58,816 nucleotides of DNA from DATCMU01 sp036563245 (GCA_036563245.1 DATCMU010000007.1:1-58816), one strand, 5' to 3'; positions 41,981 through 51,665 are shown, numbered from the stretch's first letter. The notes: a model not told the origin generated them from the letters alone. Numbers and translations: made by a program.

Positions 41981-43183
41981 ATGAAACTGCGCAATATCGC
42001 GGCAATCGTTGTCCTGGGGGCTGCAGCCGCAGCCGCCCTCTGGTGGGCCTTTTCGCCGCGACCGGTAGCGGTGGACCTGGCGCGGATCGCGCGCGGGACG
42101 CTGGTGGTCACGGTGGACGAGGAAGGCGTTGCCCGAATCCGCGAGACCTATGTGATCTCGACACCGATGGCGGGGGACGTGCAGCGCATTCCACTCAAGG
42201 TCGGCGACCGGGTCACGCGGGACATGGTGGTGGCGACGGTCGCGCCGGCGCGCAGCGCGTTCCTCGACGAGCGCTCGCGCGCCGAGGCAGAGGCGGCCGT
42301 CCGGACGGCGGAGGCCGCGGTCGTTTCCGCCCGCACGGATATTGCAGGAGCCAAGGCCGAACAGAGCTTCTGGCAGGGCGAACTCAATCGCACCGAGCAA
42401 TTGCTGCAGCGTGGCTTCACAACCCAGAAGCTGGCCGACCAGGTGCAGTTCGAGCTTCAGCGGCGCAATGTCAACCTGGCCACGGCGGAAGCGATGCTCG
42501 ACCTGCGGGAGCGCGAACTCGACCAGGCCCGCGCGCGCCTGCTCGAGCCGGATGCCCTGGAACAGCGCAGCGAAAGGTTCGATGTGCGTTCGCCTGCTTC
42601 GGGCGAGGTGCTGCAGGTGGATAACGAGGGAACGCGCACGCTGGCGGCCGGTGTGCCGCTGATGACGATCGGCGACCCGTCCAATCTCGAGGTGGTGGTG
42701 GACCTGTTGTCGGCGGACGCGGTGCGGGTGCGGACCGGCGCGCCGGCGAGTATCGAACGCTGGGGCGGGGATCCCGTGCTGGTGGCGCAGGTGGCGCGGA
42801 TCGAGCCGATCGGCTTCACCAAGGTTTCCGCCCTTGGCGTGGAGGAACAGCGGGTGCGCGTGCATCTCGACATCCTCTCGGCGCCGCAGGTCTGGAAGGG
42901 GTTGGGCCACAATTACCGCGTGTTCGCCCGTATCGAGGTGACCAAGGTGCCGGACGCCCTGCTCGTTCCCAACGCGGCGCTTTTTCGTGATGGAAACAAC
43001 TGGGCGGTGCTGGTGGCCAGCGACGGCGTGGCGCACCTGCGCGACATCGTTCTTGGTGCGCGCGACGCCTCGCATGCCGAGGTCACGAAGGGACTCAGCG
43101 AGGGCGAGGCGGTCATTCTCCACCCCAACGACCAGTTGACCGAGGGGAGCCTTGTGGCGGAACGGGCCGGAACTGAGGGTTGA
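41981..43183 (+). CDS. HlyD/MacA-type periplasmic adaptor protein
   Basis: The 400-residue membrane-fusion protein has an N-terminal membrane anchor (about 5-25) and a biotinyl-lipoyl-like half-motif ETYVISTPMAGDVQRIPLKVGDRV (about 55-78). A coiled-coil hairpin follows (about 95-195, rich in Ala/Glu/Arg), then the second lipoyl half with SPASGEVLQV, and beta-barrel and membrane-proximal domains to the end. It is the last of three tightly spaced ABC genes and would bridge the permease to an outer-membrane channel encoded elsewhere. The next gene follows after 53 bp. Confidence 0.9.
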   Translation: MKLRNIAAIVVLGAAAAAALWWAFSPRPVAVDLARIARGTLVVTVDEEGVARIRETYVISTPMAGDVQRIPLKVGDRVTRDMVVATVAPARSAFLDERSRAEAEAAVRTAEAAVVSARTDIAGAKAEQSFWQGELNRTEQLLQRGFTTQKLADQVQFELQRRNVNLATAEAMLDLRERELDQARARLLEPDALEQRSERFDVRSPASGEVLQVDNEGTRTLAAGVPLMTIGDPSNLEVVVDLLSADAVRVRTGAPASIERWGGDPVLVAQVARIEPIGFTKVSALGVEEQRVRVHLDILSAPQVWKGLGHNYRVFARIEVTKVPDALLVPNAALFRDGNNWAVLVASDGVAHLRDIVLGARDASHAEVTKGLSEGEAVILHPNDQLTEGSLVAERAGTEG

Positions 43184-43236
43184 ACCGGCGCAATCGCGCT
43201 TGACCTTGCGGGCAAGGCGCGGTTCAGATCGCTCGC

Positions 43237-45648
43237 ATGAACGAGAACGCCAGCCGCGCGCCCACCGCCGCATTGCCCAAGCCGGACCTGATCGGGTCCT
43301 ACCGGCCGATCCCGGGCATTCCCGACGAGATGGTGGATGGCGCCGGGCGTGTGCGGCCGGGCTGGCAGCAACTGGTTTCAGCGCTTGAATCGCTGGGTTC
43401 TGGGGAGCTCGAACAGCGTTTCGAGCGCGCCGACCAGTATTTGCGCGACGCGGGCGTCTTTTATCGCATGTATGACGGCGCCCAGACCCGCGAGCGCGAA
43501 TGGCCGCTGGCGCATGTGCCGCTTCTTCTGGAAGAAGCCGAGTGGGATGTGCTCGCCGCCGGCATCGCCCAGCGCGCGGAGATCCTGGAAAAGGTGGTCG
43601 CCGACATCTATGGCGACAACACTCTGGTGGCCGAGGGCTTGCTGCCGCCCGAACTGGTCGCGGGCAATCCCGAATATCTGAGGCCGGTGGCCGGGATGAA
43701 GCCGGCAGGCGGGCATTTCCTGCATTTTTGCGCTTTCGAACTCGGGCGCGGACCCGACGGGCGGTGGTGGGTGCTGGGCGACAGGACCCAGGCGCCCTCT
43801 GGCGCCGGGTTCGCGCTGGAAAACCGGGTGGCGACCACGCGGGCGCTGCCCGATGTCGGCGCTTTGCTCAACGTGAAGCGCCTGGCCGGCTTTTTCCGCG
43901 ATTTCCGTGATGCCCTGCAGTCCCTGGCCGCCGAGCGCGGCGGCAGCGTGGCGATCCTGACGCCGGGGCCGCACAACGAGACCTATTTCGAGCACGCCTA
44001 TATCGCGCGCTATCTCGGTTTCCTGCTGCTCGAGGGAGAGGACCTGACCGTTTCAAACGGCGAGGTCATGGTGCGAACGGTCAGCGGGCTGGCGCCGGTC
44101 AGCGTGTTGTGGCGGCGCATGGATGCCGCATTCATGGATCCGCTCGAATTCCGGCATGACAGCCAGATCGGCACGCCGGGCCTGGCCGAAGCGGTTCGCA
44201 GCGGCACGCTTGCCGTGGTGAACGCCATCGGTTCGGGCATAGTCGAGTCGCGGGCCCTGCCGGCCTTTCTCAACGGGTTGAGCCGGCATCTGACCGGCGA
44301 GGACCTGCAATTGCCCTCGGTCGCCACCTGGTGGTGCGGGCAGCCGCGCGAACTCGAGCACGTGGCCGCCAATCTCGGAACGATGATCGTGGGACCCGCC
44401 TTTTCCACGAGGGTGCCCTTCGAGGATCGCACGGATACCGTGCATGGCGCGGCGCTCGACGCTGCCGGGCGCGCCGCTCTGGCCGACCGGCTGCGTGCCG
44501 AGGGCGCAAGCCTTGTCGCGCAGGAGGCGGTGAGCCTTTCCACGGCGCCGGTCTACGAGGACGGGCGGCTGGTTCCCAGGCCGGTCTCGTTGCGCGTGTT
44601 TGCGGCACGCACAGCGCAGGGATGGACCGTCATGCCGGGTGGACAGGCGCGTATCGGGGAGACGCTGGACCCGTCGGCAATCGCCATGCAGCGCGGGGGG
44701 CAGGCGGCGGACGTATGGGTGCTCGGCAGCCGGCCGGTGGATGCGGTCAGTCTCTTGCCCGGCGACGACCGCGCTGTGAAACGCAACAGATCGGGCAGCC
44801 TGCCCAGCCGCGCTGCCGAGAACCTGTTGTGGCTGGGCCGCTATGCCGAACGCTGCGAGGCGACGGTTCGGATATTGCGGGCCTATCACGCGCGGTTGGC
44901 CGACGCGACGCAACCCGGCCAGGCCCTTCTGACCGAGACGGCGGAATACCTGGAAAGCCTCGATGTCGATGCCCGCAGGCCTGTCCCGGCCGGCCTGGTC
45001 GCCGCGATAGAAGGCGCGGTGGCCAGTGCCGGGCGCATCCGTGACCGCTTCTCGCCCGATGGCTGGCTGGCGTTGACGGACCTGCTCAAGACCGCGCGCA
45101 TGTTCGAGCAAAGGGTTCAGGCCGGCGACGACGCCAGTCGCGCCATGACAGTGCTGCTGCGCAAGCTGGGCGGCTTTTCAGGCCTGGTGAACGAGAACAT
45201 GTATCGGTTCGTGGGCTGGCGGTTCCTCGAAGTGGGTCGGCGGCTGGAACGTGGAATCCAGATCGCCCGCGCCGCGACCTGGATGACGCGTCCTGGTGCC
45301 GCGTTCGGCTCGTCGGACCTGCTGCTCGAGGTGGGCGACAGCGTGATGACCCATCGGCGGCGCTATAATGTGAACGCAGGCCCGCTCAGCGTGATCGATC
45401 TTCTTGTGCTCGACGCGCTCAATCCACGCTCGGTGCATTTCCAGCTTGCCGAGCTGTTCTCGCAGGCGATCATGCTTCCGGGCGGGGAGGAGGACGGGCA
45501 ATTGAGCGGGGTGGCGCGGGAGGCGCTGCGGCTGCGCACCTCGCTGGCCATCGCCGAGCCCGGCGAATTGACCGGCGAACGCTTGTGGAGCCTCGTGGTG
45601 GATCTGGGCGCCCTCGCGGACCGGATCGCGGAGCGTTATTTCGCATGA
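43237..45648 (+). CDS. Circularly permuted ATP-grasp fused to alpha-E domain
   Basis: The 803-residue protein joins a circularly permuted ATP-grasp domain (about 10-480; DUF404/DUF407) to an alpha-helical alpha-E domain (DUF403, about 490-803). Landmarks are EWPLAHVPLLLEEAEWDVLAAG, WWVLGDRTQAPSGAGFALENR, LTPGPHNETYFEHAYIAR and, in the second part, LPSRAAENLLWLGRYAERCEATVRILR. Many species encode the two as separate genes; here they are one. Comparative work on amidoligases (Iyer and colleagues) linked these domains with transglutaminase-like proteins and proposed peptide synthesis or tagging. The transglutaminase gene follows after 19 bp. Reaction and product are unknown. Confidence 0.9.
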   Translation: MNENASRAPTAALPKPDLIGSYRPIPGIPDEMVDGAGRVRPGWQQLVSALESLGSGELEQRFERADQYLRDAGVFYRMYDGAQTREREWPLAHVPLLLEEAEWDVLAAGIAQRAEILEKVVADIYGDNTLVAEGLLPPELVAGNPEYLRPVAGMKPAGGHFLHFCAFELGRGPDGRWWVLGDRTQAPSGAGFALENRVATTRALPDVGALLNVKRLAGFFRDFRDALQSLAAERGGSVAILTPGPHNETYFEHAYIARYLGFLLLEGEDLTVSNGEVMVRTVSGLAPVSVLWRRMDAAFMDPLEFRHDSQIGTPGLAEAVRSGTLAVVNAIGSGIVESRALPAFLNGLSRHLTGEDLQLPSVATWWCGQPRELEHVAANLGTMIVGPAFSTRVPFEDRTDTVHGAALDAAGRAALADRLRAEGASLVAQEAVSLSTAPVYEDGRLVPRPVSLRVFAARTAQGWTVMPGGQARIGETLDPSAIAMQRGGQAADVWVLGSRPVDAVSLLPGDDRAVKRNRSGSLPSRAAENLLWLGRYAERCEATVRILRAYHARLADATQPGQALLTETAEYLESLDVDARRPVPAGLVAAIEGAVASAGRIRDRFSPDGWLALTDLLKTARMFEQRVQAGDDASRAMTVLLRKLGGFSGLVNENMYRFVGWRFLEVGRRLERGIQIARAATWMTRPGAAFGSSDLLLEVGDSVMTHRRRYNVNAGPLSVIDLLVLDALNPRSVHFQLAELFSQAIMLPGGEEDGQLSGVAREALRLRTSLAIAEPGELTGERLWSLVVDLGALADRIAERYFA

Positions 45649-45667
45649 TGGCAATCGGCGCGCCCCC

Positions 45668-46552
45668 ATGAACTACGATGTACGTCTCAGGCTCGACTAT
45701 GTCTATGACGCCCCGGTGGCCGGCGGCCGGCACCTGGTGCGCGTGACGCCGGCCAACCTGCCCGGTCGCCAGCGCGTCGTGGCCACGACGCTGACCTTTC
45801 TGCCCGTGCCGGCGGAACGGGTTTCGGGAAAGGACTTTTTCGGCAACAGCGTCGATACCGTGGCCTATCGCGAGACCCATGACCGCTTCGAGGTGCTGAT
45901 GACGGCGCGGGTGAGCGTCGATCGCGGGCAGGGCGTGGTCGATGTGTCGCCGGGCCTGCCGGAGCTGTGGCGGGAGATTGCCGGCATACGCACGCTCGAC
46001 CCGCACTCGCCGCATCATTTCCTCGGGGCGAGTACGCGCGTGACCCTCGACCCCGCGATCACCGCTTTCGCGCGGGAGGCGGCGGGTGCGGACGCATCCG
46101 TCTTCGGGCATGTCGCGGCCTTGTGCAACGCCATCCACGACGAATTCGCCTATGACGCGGCCGCCACCGAGGTCGACACCGCGCCCGCCGATGCGTTTCG
46201 CCTGCGGCGGGGCGTCTGCCAGGATTTCGCGCATGTGATGATTGCGGGGCTGAGGGGGCTCGGCATTCCGGCGGGGTATGTGAGCGGCTATCTGCGTACG
46301 CTGCCGCCCCCCGGCCAGGCAAGGCTCGAGGGCGCGGACGCCATGCATGCCTGGGTCAGCGCCTATTGCGGGGGCGGCCTGGGCTGGGTCGAGTTCGATC
46401 CCACGAACAGGATCATGGCAGGCGCGGATCACATCACCGTGGGCTATGGCCGGGACTATGCGGACGTGGCGCCAATCGTGGGGGTGTTGCGCGCGGCCGG
46501 CGGACACCAGGCCACTCAAGCCGTGGACGTGGTCGCGCTGGAACAGGCCTGA
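45668..46552 (+). CDS. Transglutaminase-like protein with bacterial N-terminal domain
   Basis: The 294-residue cytoplasmic protein has a beta-rich N-terminal domain (about 3-85, YDVRLRLDYVYDAPV) and a transglutaminase-fold domain (about 150-265). The catalytic triad is intact: Cys in RRGVCQDFAH (near 180), His in DAMHAWVSAY (near 225) and Asp in VEFDPTNR. There is no signal peptide. In bacteria, this pair of domains accompanies the permuted ATP-grasp/alpha-E proteins and is thought to act as an amidase or peptidase on their product. It ends the rightward gene run before a terminator. Confidence 0.9.
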   Translation: MNYDVRLRLDYVYDAPVAGGRHLVRVTPANLPGRQRVVATTLTFLPVPAERVSGKDFFGNSVDTVAYRETHDRFEVLMTARVSVDRGQGVVDVSPGLPELWREIAGIRTLDPHSPHHFLGASTRVTLDPAITAFAREAAGADASVFGHVAALCNAIHDEFAYDAAATEVDTAPADAFRLRRGVCQDFAHVMIAGLRGLGIPAGYVSGYLRTLPPPGQARLEGADAMHAWVSAYCGGGLGWVEFDPTNRIMAGADHITVGYGRDYADVAPIVGVLRAAGGHQATQAVDVVALEQA

Positions 46553-46780
46553 CGCCGCAGGTTCAGCCAACTCGCCTGGCGGTTGTTACCTATGTATTTC
46601 TACAGGGTTTCAGGCATCTTCCGCTCGGTTAGACTACCAATCGTGCCGAGGCGATTCCAAATTGGTGGCGCCTGGCGCTGCCAGCGGAACCGGTTGGGCT
46701 TGTGGAGCAGCACAAGGGATTTCAGCAGCAAGAAATTTTCGAGCGAGATTATTTTGCCGGGCCGACGGCGCAGCCTATGG

Positions 46781-46805
46781 GGGGCGATCTTTCGCGGATC
46801 GCCCC
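46781..46805 (+). terminator. Stem-loop terminator after transglutaminase gene
   Basis: GGGGCGATC (46781-46789) and GATCGCCCC (46797-46805) form a perfect 9-bp stem with a 7-nt loop, followed by TTTCGTGTTTTCC. It stands between convergent genes, 228 bp after the transglutaminase stop and 28 bp before the dehydrogenase stop. The rest of that 280-bp gap holds nothing I recognise. Confidence 0.65.
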
Positions 46806-46832
46806 TTTCGTGTTTTCCCCTGGCGCGCGATG

Positions 46833-49688
46833 TCAGGGGCGCGACGCCCATTCGAGCAGGCTGGCGAGCCCCACGAAGGGGATTCCGGCGTGTTCGGTCA
46901 ACCCGGTTGCGCAGGTCGAGACGGTGGTGACGCCGACCTTGCATCCCTGAGGCACATCGGCGCGCACGAACCTGAGGGCGTGTGCGTTCAACTCTGGTTC
47001 GAACAGGCCCTTGTCACCGGCAAAACCACAACAGGTGATCGAGGTGAGCACCGCCACGTCGTCGGCGCAGGCGGCGGCCAATGCCTCGGTCCGAGGCTGT
47101 TCCCTGAGGCGCTGGGCCGAGCAATTGTGATGGACCGCGACAACTGGAAGCCGGCGTTCGATCGTGAGATGCGGCAGCACCGCGTCCAGCAGGAATTCCA
47201 CGCTGTCGCTGGCCGGGGGCATGTCTTCGGCCCCACGCATGTGCAAGGCGCAGGTCGAGGCGTCCGTGACCACCGAGCAGCTTTCGCTGCCGGCCTCGCG
47301 CAGGGCGTCGGCCAGCCGCGAACCGACCTTGCGGGCCTCTTCGGGGAAGCCCTTGGACTTGAAAGGCTGCCCGCAGCACATGCCATGCAGATGTTGGGGC
47401 ATGACCGGCGCATAGCCGGCACGCGCCAGCAGCGCCATCATGGCCTCGGGCACCGGCAGCAGGTCGAACTCGGTACGGTCGCTGCCGAACATGCGGGCGG
47501 CGCAGGAAGGGAAATAGACGACCTTGCCCAGCGGCGCCTCGCCGGTTGGCGGGACGGGCCTGGGGGCGCCCGGGCCGGGCCGCAGGCCGCGCGAAGGCCG
47601 GGGCAGGCGATCGCCGGTGAGGGTGCGGGCCGCGGCGGCAATGCCTTCGACAACGCCGTCGCCGATCACGCGGCGGGCGACGTGCTGCGCGCCGACTGCG
47701 GCCGACATGGCGGATTCCACAAGACCGGTATTGGCTGCGATCATGCCCGCGATCGAGTGTGAGAGCCCGCGCCGTTCGCCCGCACGCTTGCCGAGCACCA
47801 TGGTGCCCGTCTCGATCCCCACCGGGCACACGGTCGAGCACAGGTTGCATGCCGCGCACGTGTCGAGGCCGGCATGTTCGAATCCGTCCTCGAGCGCCTG
47901 GAGCATGGCCGGATCCTCGCCCGATGCGGCAAGCCGCGCGGTCTCGCGGGTGACCGCGATGCGCTGGCGCGGCGTGAGCGTGAAGCCGGCCGAGGGGCAC
48001 ACCTTCTCGCAGAACCCGCATTCGATGCACATGTCGACGATTTCGTCGGCAGCGGTCATCGACTTGAGGTTCTTGAGATGGATTTCCTTGTCGTCGTTGA
48101 GCAGCACGCCCGGATTGAGCAGGTTCTCCGGCTCGATCAGGGCCTTGATCTCGCGCATGAGCTGGTAGGCGCGCGGGCCCCATTCGGCCTCGACGAAAGC
48201 GGCGATTGCGCGTCCCGTGCCGTGTTCGGCCTTCAGCGATCCCTTGTAGCGAATGGAGACCAGTTCGCCCAGTTCGCGCATGAAGCGGTCGAATTTCTGC
48301 AGGGCGCCGGGCCGGGTGAAGTTCTCCGCCATCTGGAAATGGAGGTTTCCGGCCAGCGCATGGCCGAAGATGATGGCGTCGGGATAGCCGCAATCGTCCA
48401 GCAGGGTGCGCAAATCGTCGGCGACGTCGGCCAGCCGGTCAATCGGCACGGCGACGTCCTCGGTCAGCATGATCGTGCCCTGCTCCCGGGTCGCGCCGGC
48501 GCTGGCGAACAGGCCCTTGCGGATGTCCCAGAGCGCGGCCTGCAATTCGGCGTCCCTGGTGAACTGGACGGGGCTGAGCGGGCCAACGGCCTGCATGGCG
48601 CTGGTCGCCTTCTCGATTTCGGCTTCCAGGCCCTCGGCGTCCGCGCCCATGATCTCGACCAGAACGGCGGGCGAACTGTCGGTCAGCGAGGGAACGATGC
48701 TCGCCATTGCCGGCTTGTCCTCGACCGTGGCGAGTGCCCTTCGCTCCATGAATTCCGCGGCGGAGACGCCGACGGCGGCAAGCGCCTGCACGCCCTGCAG
48801 GGCCTTGTGACTGGTGGCGTAGGGCACGACGGCCGTCGCCTTGAACGGGTGGTCGGGGACCGTATCGTAGGTGATCTCGGAGACGAAACCGAGCGTGCCT
48901 TCCGAGCCCACCATGAGATGGGTGAGGATGTCGATGGGATCGTCATGGTCGACAAGGGCGTTGAGGGAATAACCCACGGTGTTCTTGATCGCGTATTTGC
49001 GCCGGATCAGGTCGACCAGTTCGTTGTCGCCGCGCACCTTGGCGCGCAGGGCCGACAGGCCATCGACCAGGTCCGGCCGCGCCGCCGCAAAGGCCGCGCG
49101 CGACTGGGGGTCTCCCGAATCAAGCACCTGCCCGTCGCTGGTCATCATGCGCAGGCGATGCATGGTGTGATAGGTATTCTGGGCAACGCCGCAGCACATG
49201 CCGGATGAGTTGTTGGCCACCACGCCACCGATCTTGCAGCTGGCCTGGGAGGCGGGATCGGGGCCAATGCGCCTGTTGTGGGCTTTCAGCGCCCGGTTGG
49301 CCTGGGCGACGATGATCGAGGGGCCGAGGGTGATCCTGTGTCCGTCCGCGGAAATCTCGATCTTGCGCCATCCATCGCCGAGCACGGCGAGAACGCCGTC
49401 AGTGACGGCCTGTCCGGAAAGCGACGTGCCCGCGGCACGGAACGTTACCGGCAGGCCTTCGGCGCGCGCCGCAACAAGCAGCGCCTGAACCTCGGCCTCG
49501 GTATTGACGATGGCAACCAGCGCGGGCACCAGGCGATAGAAACTTGCGTCGCCCGAATAGGCATAGGTGTAGAGCGGGTCGGTCATCAGCCGGTCGGGGC
49601 GGATGACCCCTTCGAGCCGCTCCACGATACGCGCCGCGGCAGAAGCGCGTTGCATCTGCCGATTCGATCTGGTGCCAAGTTCGTTCAA
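46833..49688 (-). CDS. FAD/Fe-S D-2-hydroxyacid dehydrogenase (D-lactate dehydrogenase II / YdiJ-like)
   Basis: The 951-residue protein fuses several modules. A PCMH-type FAD-binding domain (about 40-250, with FRAAGTSLSGQAVTDGVL and IGGVVANNSSGMCCG) is followed by a GlcD-type substrate domain (to about 530). Two 4Fe-4S motifs come next, CIECGFCEKVCP (near 551) and CAACNLCSTVCP (near 611), and then two cysteine-rich CCG domains with HGMCCG (near 765) and TCCGFAGD (near 884). This set oxidises D-lactate or D-2-hydroxyglutarate and passes electrons to the respiratory chain; the substrate is not readable. The start is TTG at 49688, backed by a strong GGGGAGGA; the first ATG (49655) has no such site. 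Confidence 0.9.
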   Translation of the reverse strand: MNELGTRSNRQMQRASAAARIVERLEGVIRPDRLMTDPLYTYAYSGDASFYRLVPALVAIVNTEAEVQALLVAARAEGLPVTFRAAGTSLSGQAVTDGVLAVLGDGWRKIEISADGHRITLGPSIIVAQANRALKAHNRRIGPDPASQASCKIGGVVANNSSGMCCGVAQNTYHTMHRLRMMTSDGQVLDSGDPQSRAAFAAARPDLVDGLSALRAKVRGDNELVDLIRRKYAIKNTVGYSLNALVDHDDPIDILTHLMVGSEGTLGFVSEITYDTVPDHPFKATAVVPYATSHKALQGVQALAAVGVSAAEFMERRALATVEDKPAMASIVPSLTDSSPAVLVEIMGADAEGLEAEIEKATSAMQAVGPLSPVQFTRDAELQAALWDIRKGLFASAGATREQGTIMLTEDVAVPIDRLADVADDLRTLLDDCGYPDAIIFGHALAGNLHFQMAENFTRPGALQKFDRFMRELGELVSIRYKGSLKAEHGTGRAIAAFVEAEWGPRAYQLMREIKALIEPENLLNPGVLLNDDKEIHLKNLKSMTAADEIVDMCIECGFCEKVCPSAGFTLTPRQRIAVTRETARLAASGEDPAMLQALEDGFEHAGLDTCAACNLCSTVCPVGIETGTMVLGKRAGERRGLSHSIAGMIAANTGLVESAMSAAVGAQHVARRVIGDGVVEGIAAAARTLTGDRLPRPSRGLRPGPGAPRPVPPTGEAPLGKVVYFPSCAARMFGSDRTEFDLLPVPEAMMALLARAGYAPVMPQHLHGMCCGQPFKSKGFPEEARKVGSRLADALREAGSESCSVVTDASTCALHMRGAEDMPPASDSVEFLLDAVLPHLTIERRLPVVAVHHNCSAQRLREQPRTEALAAACADDVAVLTSITCCGFAGDKGLFEPELNAHALRFVRADVPQGCKVGVTTVSTCATGLTEHAGIPFVGLASLLEWASRP

Positions 49689-49809
49689 GCCCCGGTCCTC
49701 CCCTCTGTGACGTCAAAGGGGCTGGCGACGGGCTCTACCCGGGGCTCACCCCTGCTTGGCTTATCATCGTATCAAACGCTGATTGAACATGAAAGGGGCA
49801 AAGAGCGAC

Positions 49810-49845
49810 AAAAAACCCGGCTCGCAGTGCGGTGCGAACCGGGTT
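49810..49845 (-). terminator. Intrinsic terminator of rplS
   Basis: Read leftward, AACCCGGTTCGC (49845-49834) pairs with GCGAGCCGGGTT (49825-49814) at 11 of 12 positions and ends in a run of six T. It lies 46 bp after the rplS stop and is the end of the ribosomal transcript. Confidence 0.9.
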
Positions 49846-49891
49846 GGATTCGTCGGACAAAATGCGGCGCAAAGGCCCCGCCGGATACCGT

Positions 49892-50431
49892 CTACTCGGA
49901 CTTGGCTTCCGTCTCGGCGGCGGCTGCAGCTTCAGCGGCTGCCTTGGCTTCCGCTTCCGCGGCGGCGGCTTCGGCTGCCAGCGCCTCGGCGGCGGCAACC
50001 TTTTCAGCCTCGCGGGCCGTCCGCGCCTCGGCGGCGGCCTGGCGCTCGATATCCTGCAGCTTGCGGGTACGCGCGTTGGTCGATTCGAAGATGCGGGCCG
50101 ACTTGCCGCGGCGGTCGCGCAGGTAATAGAGCTTGGCGCGGCGGACCTTGCCGCGGCGCAGAACCTCGATGCGGTCGATCATCGGGGACAGCACGGGGAA
50201 CACGCGTTCCACGCCTTCGCCGTAGGAAATCTTGCGCACGGTGAAGCTCTCCATGAGCCCCGATCCCGAGCGGGCGATGACCACGCCCTCATATGCCTGA
50301 AGGCGCTCGCGATTGCCTTCGCGTACCTTTACCCACACCTTGACGGTGTCGCCGGGGGAGAAAACCGGCGTCTCGCGCTGGGCGCTGAGCGCCGCAGCCT
50401 GCTCGGCTTCGAGCTGCTGGATGATGTTCAT
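49892..50431 (-). CDS. rplS: 50S ribosomal protein L19 with acidic-alanine tail
   Basis: The 179-residue protein contains a standard L19 core (about 1-118: FSPGDTVKVWVKVREGNRER, QAYEGVVIARSGSG, RRGKVRRAKLYYLRDRRGKSARI). A C-terminal extension of about 55 residues follows, almost wholly Ala, Glu and Lys, and is probably a single helix or disordered. Typical bacterial L19 is about 115-120 residues; extended forms occur in alphaproteobacteria. It is normally the last gene of rpsP-rimM-trmD-rplS but here is separated from trmD by modABC and another gene. Confidence 0.97.
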   Translation of the reverse strand: MNIIQQLEAEQAAALSAQRETPVFSPGDTVKVWVKVREGNRERLQAYEGVVIARSGSGLMESFTVRKISYGEGVERVFPVLSPMIDRIEVLRRGKVRRAKLYYLRDRRGKSARIFESTNARTRKLQDIERQAAAEARTAREAEKVAAAEALAAEAAAAEAEAKAAAEAAAAAETEAKSE

Positions 50432-50552
50432 TTCAGTCCGTCCTGATCTTTTCTGAGGGGCGCCTTGAGACGCCCGGTCTTGGTTGCACGGAGTTTCCGA
50501 TCGCGGCGCTATACATCAGGCAGGCCGGCATGTCCACCGCATTTGGCGCGGC

Positions 50553-51665
50553 TCAAAGGGTGGCCGGGCCGGCGACCAGGGACACGCTCTTGAGTTGGGC
50601 GTAGACGCCAATGCCGGGCCGCAGGCCCAGGGCCCGCACCGAGCGGCCGGTTACCCTTGCGACGAAGTGCGGGCCATCGCCATCCGCTCCGAGCGCGAGC
50701 AGGATCGTCGCTTCCGCCTCTCCATGCGGCTCGATCGCGGAGATGCTGGCGAACAGGGTGTTGAGGATGGTGGTCTTCGACGGGCGTTCGACCGCCAGGC
50801 TAATGTCGCGCGCGGCAATGCGCACGCGCAGCCATTCACCGGGGCGGGCGGCCCGGCCGGCCACCCAGACCGATTGTCCTGAGATATCGAGGCGGCTCAG
50901 CCCGTCCTCCTCCTCATACACTTCCATGCGCGCCCTGAGCACAGCGGCAGCATCCCGGCGGCTCCTGAGGGGCAGGATATCGCCAGTGAGCACCTCGTTG
51001 AGCGGGCCGCTCGCGGCGACCGTACCTGCCGACATAACGACCAGCCGGTCGGCCAGCCGCTCGACTTCCGCCATGTCGTGGCTGACAAGCAGGACGGGAA
51101 TGGACAATGCGTCGTGCAGCATTTCGAGATGGAGCATGATCTGGTCCTTGGCCTCCAGGTCGAGACCGGTCAGCGGTTCGTCCATCAGCATGAGACGCGG
51201 CTGGCTCAGCAGTGCCCGGCCGATGGCGACCCGCTGGCGCTCGCCTCCGGACAGCGAGTGCGGCCGCCGCGAGAGAAGATGCGAGAGACCCATCAGCTCG
51301 ATGACCTCGTCGGCGGAAATCGGACGGTGGGCGGGAGATCTCAGGGTGCGCCTGAGGCCGAACAACAGGTTCTGTCGGACATCGAGATGCCGGAACAGGC
51401 TGGGCTCCTGGAACACATAGCCAACCGGCCTGCGATGCGGGGGGCGAAAGGTATCGGGATCCTGCCAGGTCTCGGGTCCGACGAACAGGTCGCCGGCGAG
51501 CCTTTCAAGCCCGGCAATGGCGCGCAGCACCGTGGTCTTGCCGCTGCCCGAGGGGCCGAACAGGGCGGTGACGCCAAGCATGGGCGCCTCGAAGGAGGCA
51601 TCGAGCAGGAAGTCGCCGCGTTGCGTTTCGAAATGCGCGCGCAGGGTGGGACCGTCCTGTGTCAA
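50553..51665 (-). CDS. modC: Molybdate ABC transporter ATPase ModC
   Basis: The 370-residue ATPase has Walker A GPSGSGKT, signature LSGGERQRVAIGRA, Walker B LMLMDEPLTGLD and a C-terminal Mop/TOBE domain (about 295-365, with SKTTILNTLFASISAIE) that binds oxyanion. No ATG exists before the Walker region; the TTG at 51665 overlaps the modB stop (TTGA) and gives a normal ModC N terminus, so translation is coupled to modB. It powers molybdate import with ModA and ModB, supplying molybdenum-cofactor enzymes. Confidence 0.93.
   Translation of the reverse strand: MTQDGPTLRAHFETQRGDFLLDASFEAPMLGVTALFGPSGSGKTTVLRAIAGLERLAGDLFVGPETWQDPDTFRPPHRRPVGYVFQEPSLFRHLDVRQNLLFGLRRTLRSPAHRPISADEVIELMGLSHLLSRRPHSLSGGERQRVAIGRALLSQPRLMLMDEPLTGLDLEAKDQIMLHLEMLHDALSIPVLLVSHDMAEVERLADRLVVMSAGTVAASGPLNEVLTGDILPLRSRRDAAAVLRARMEVYEEEDGLSRLDISGQSVWVAGRAARPGEWLRVRIAARDISLAVERPSKTTILNTLFASISAIEPHGEAEATILLALGADGDGPHFVARVTGRSVRALGLRPGIGVYAQLKSVSLVAGPATL

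Noticed and set aside
39655..42111. 818-codon open frame antisense to the FtsX-type permease gene
   Set aside because: Long antisense frames are expected in GC-rich genes with strong third-position bias. The translation is rich in Arg/His/Gln with no domain, while the sense frame is a clear permease.
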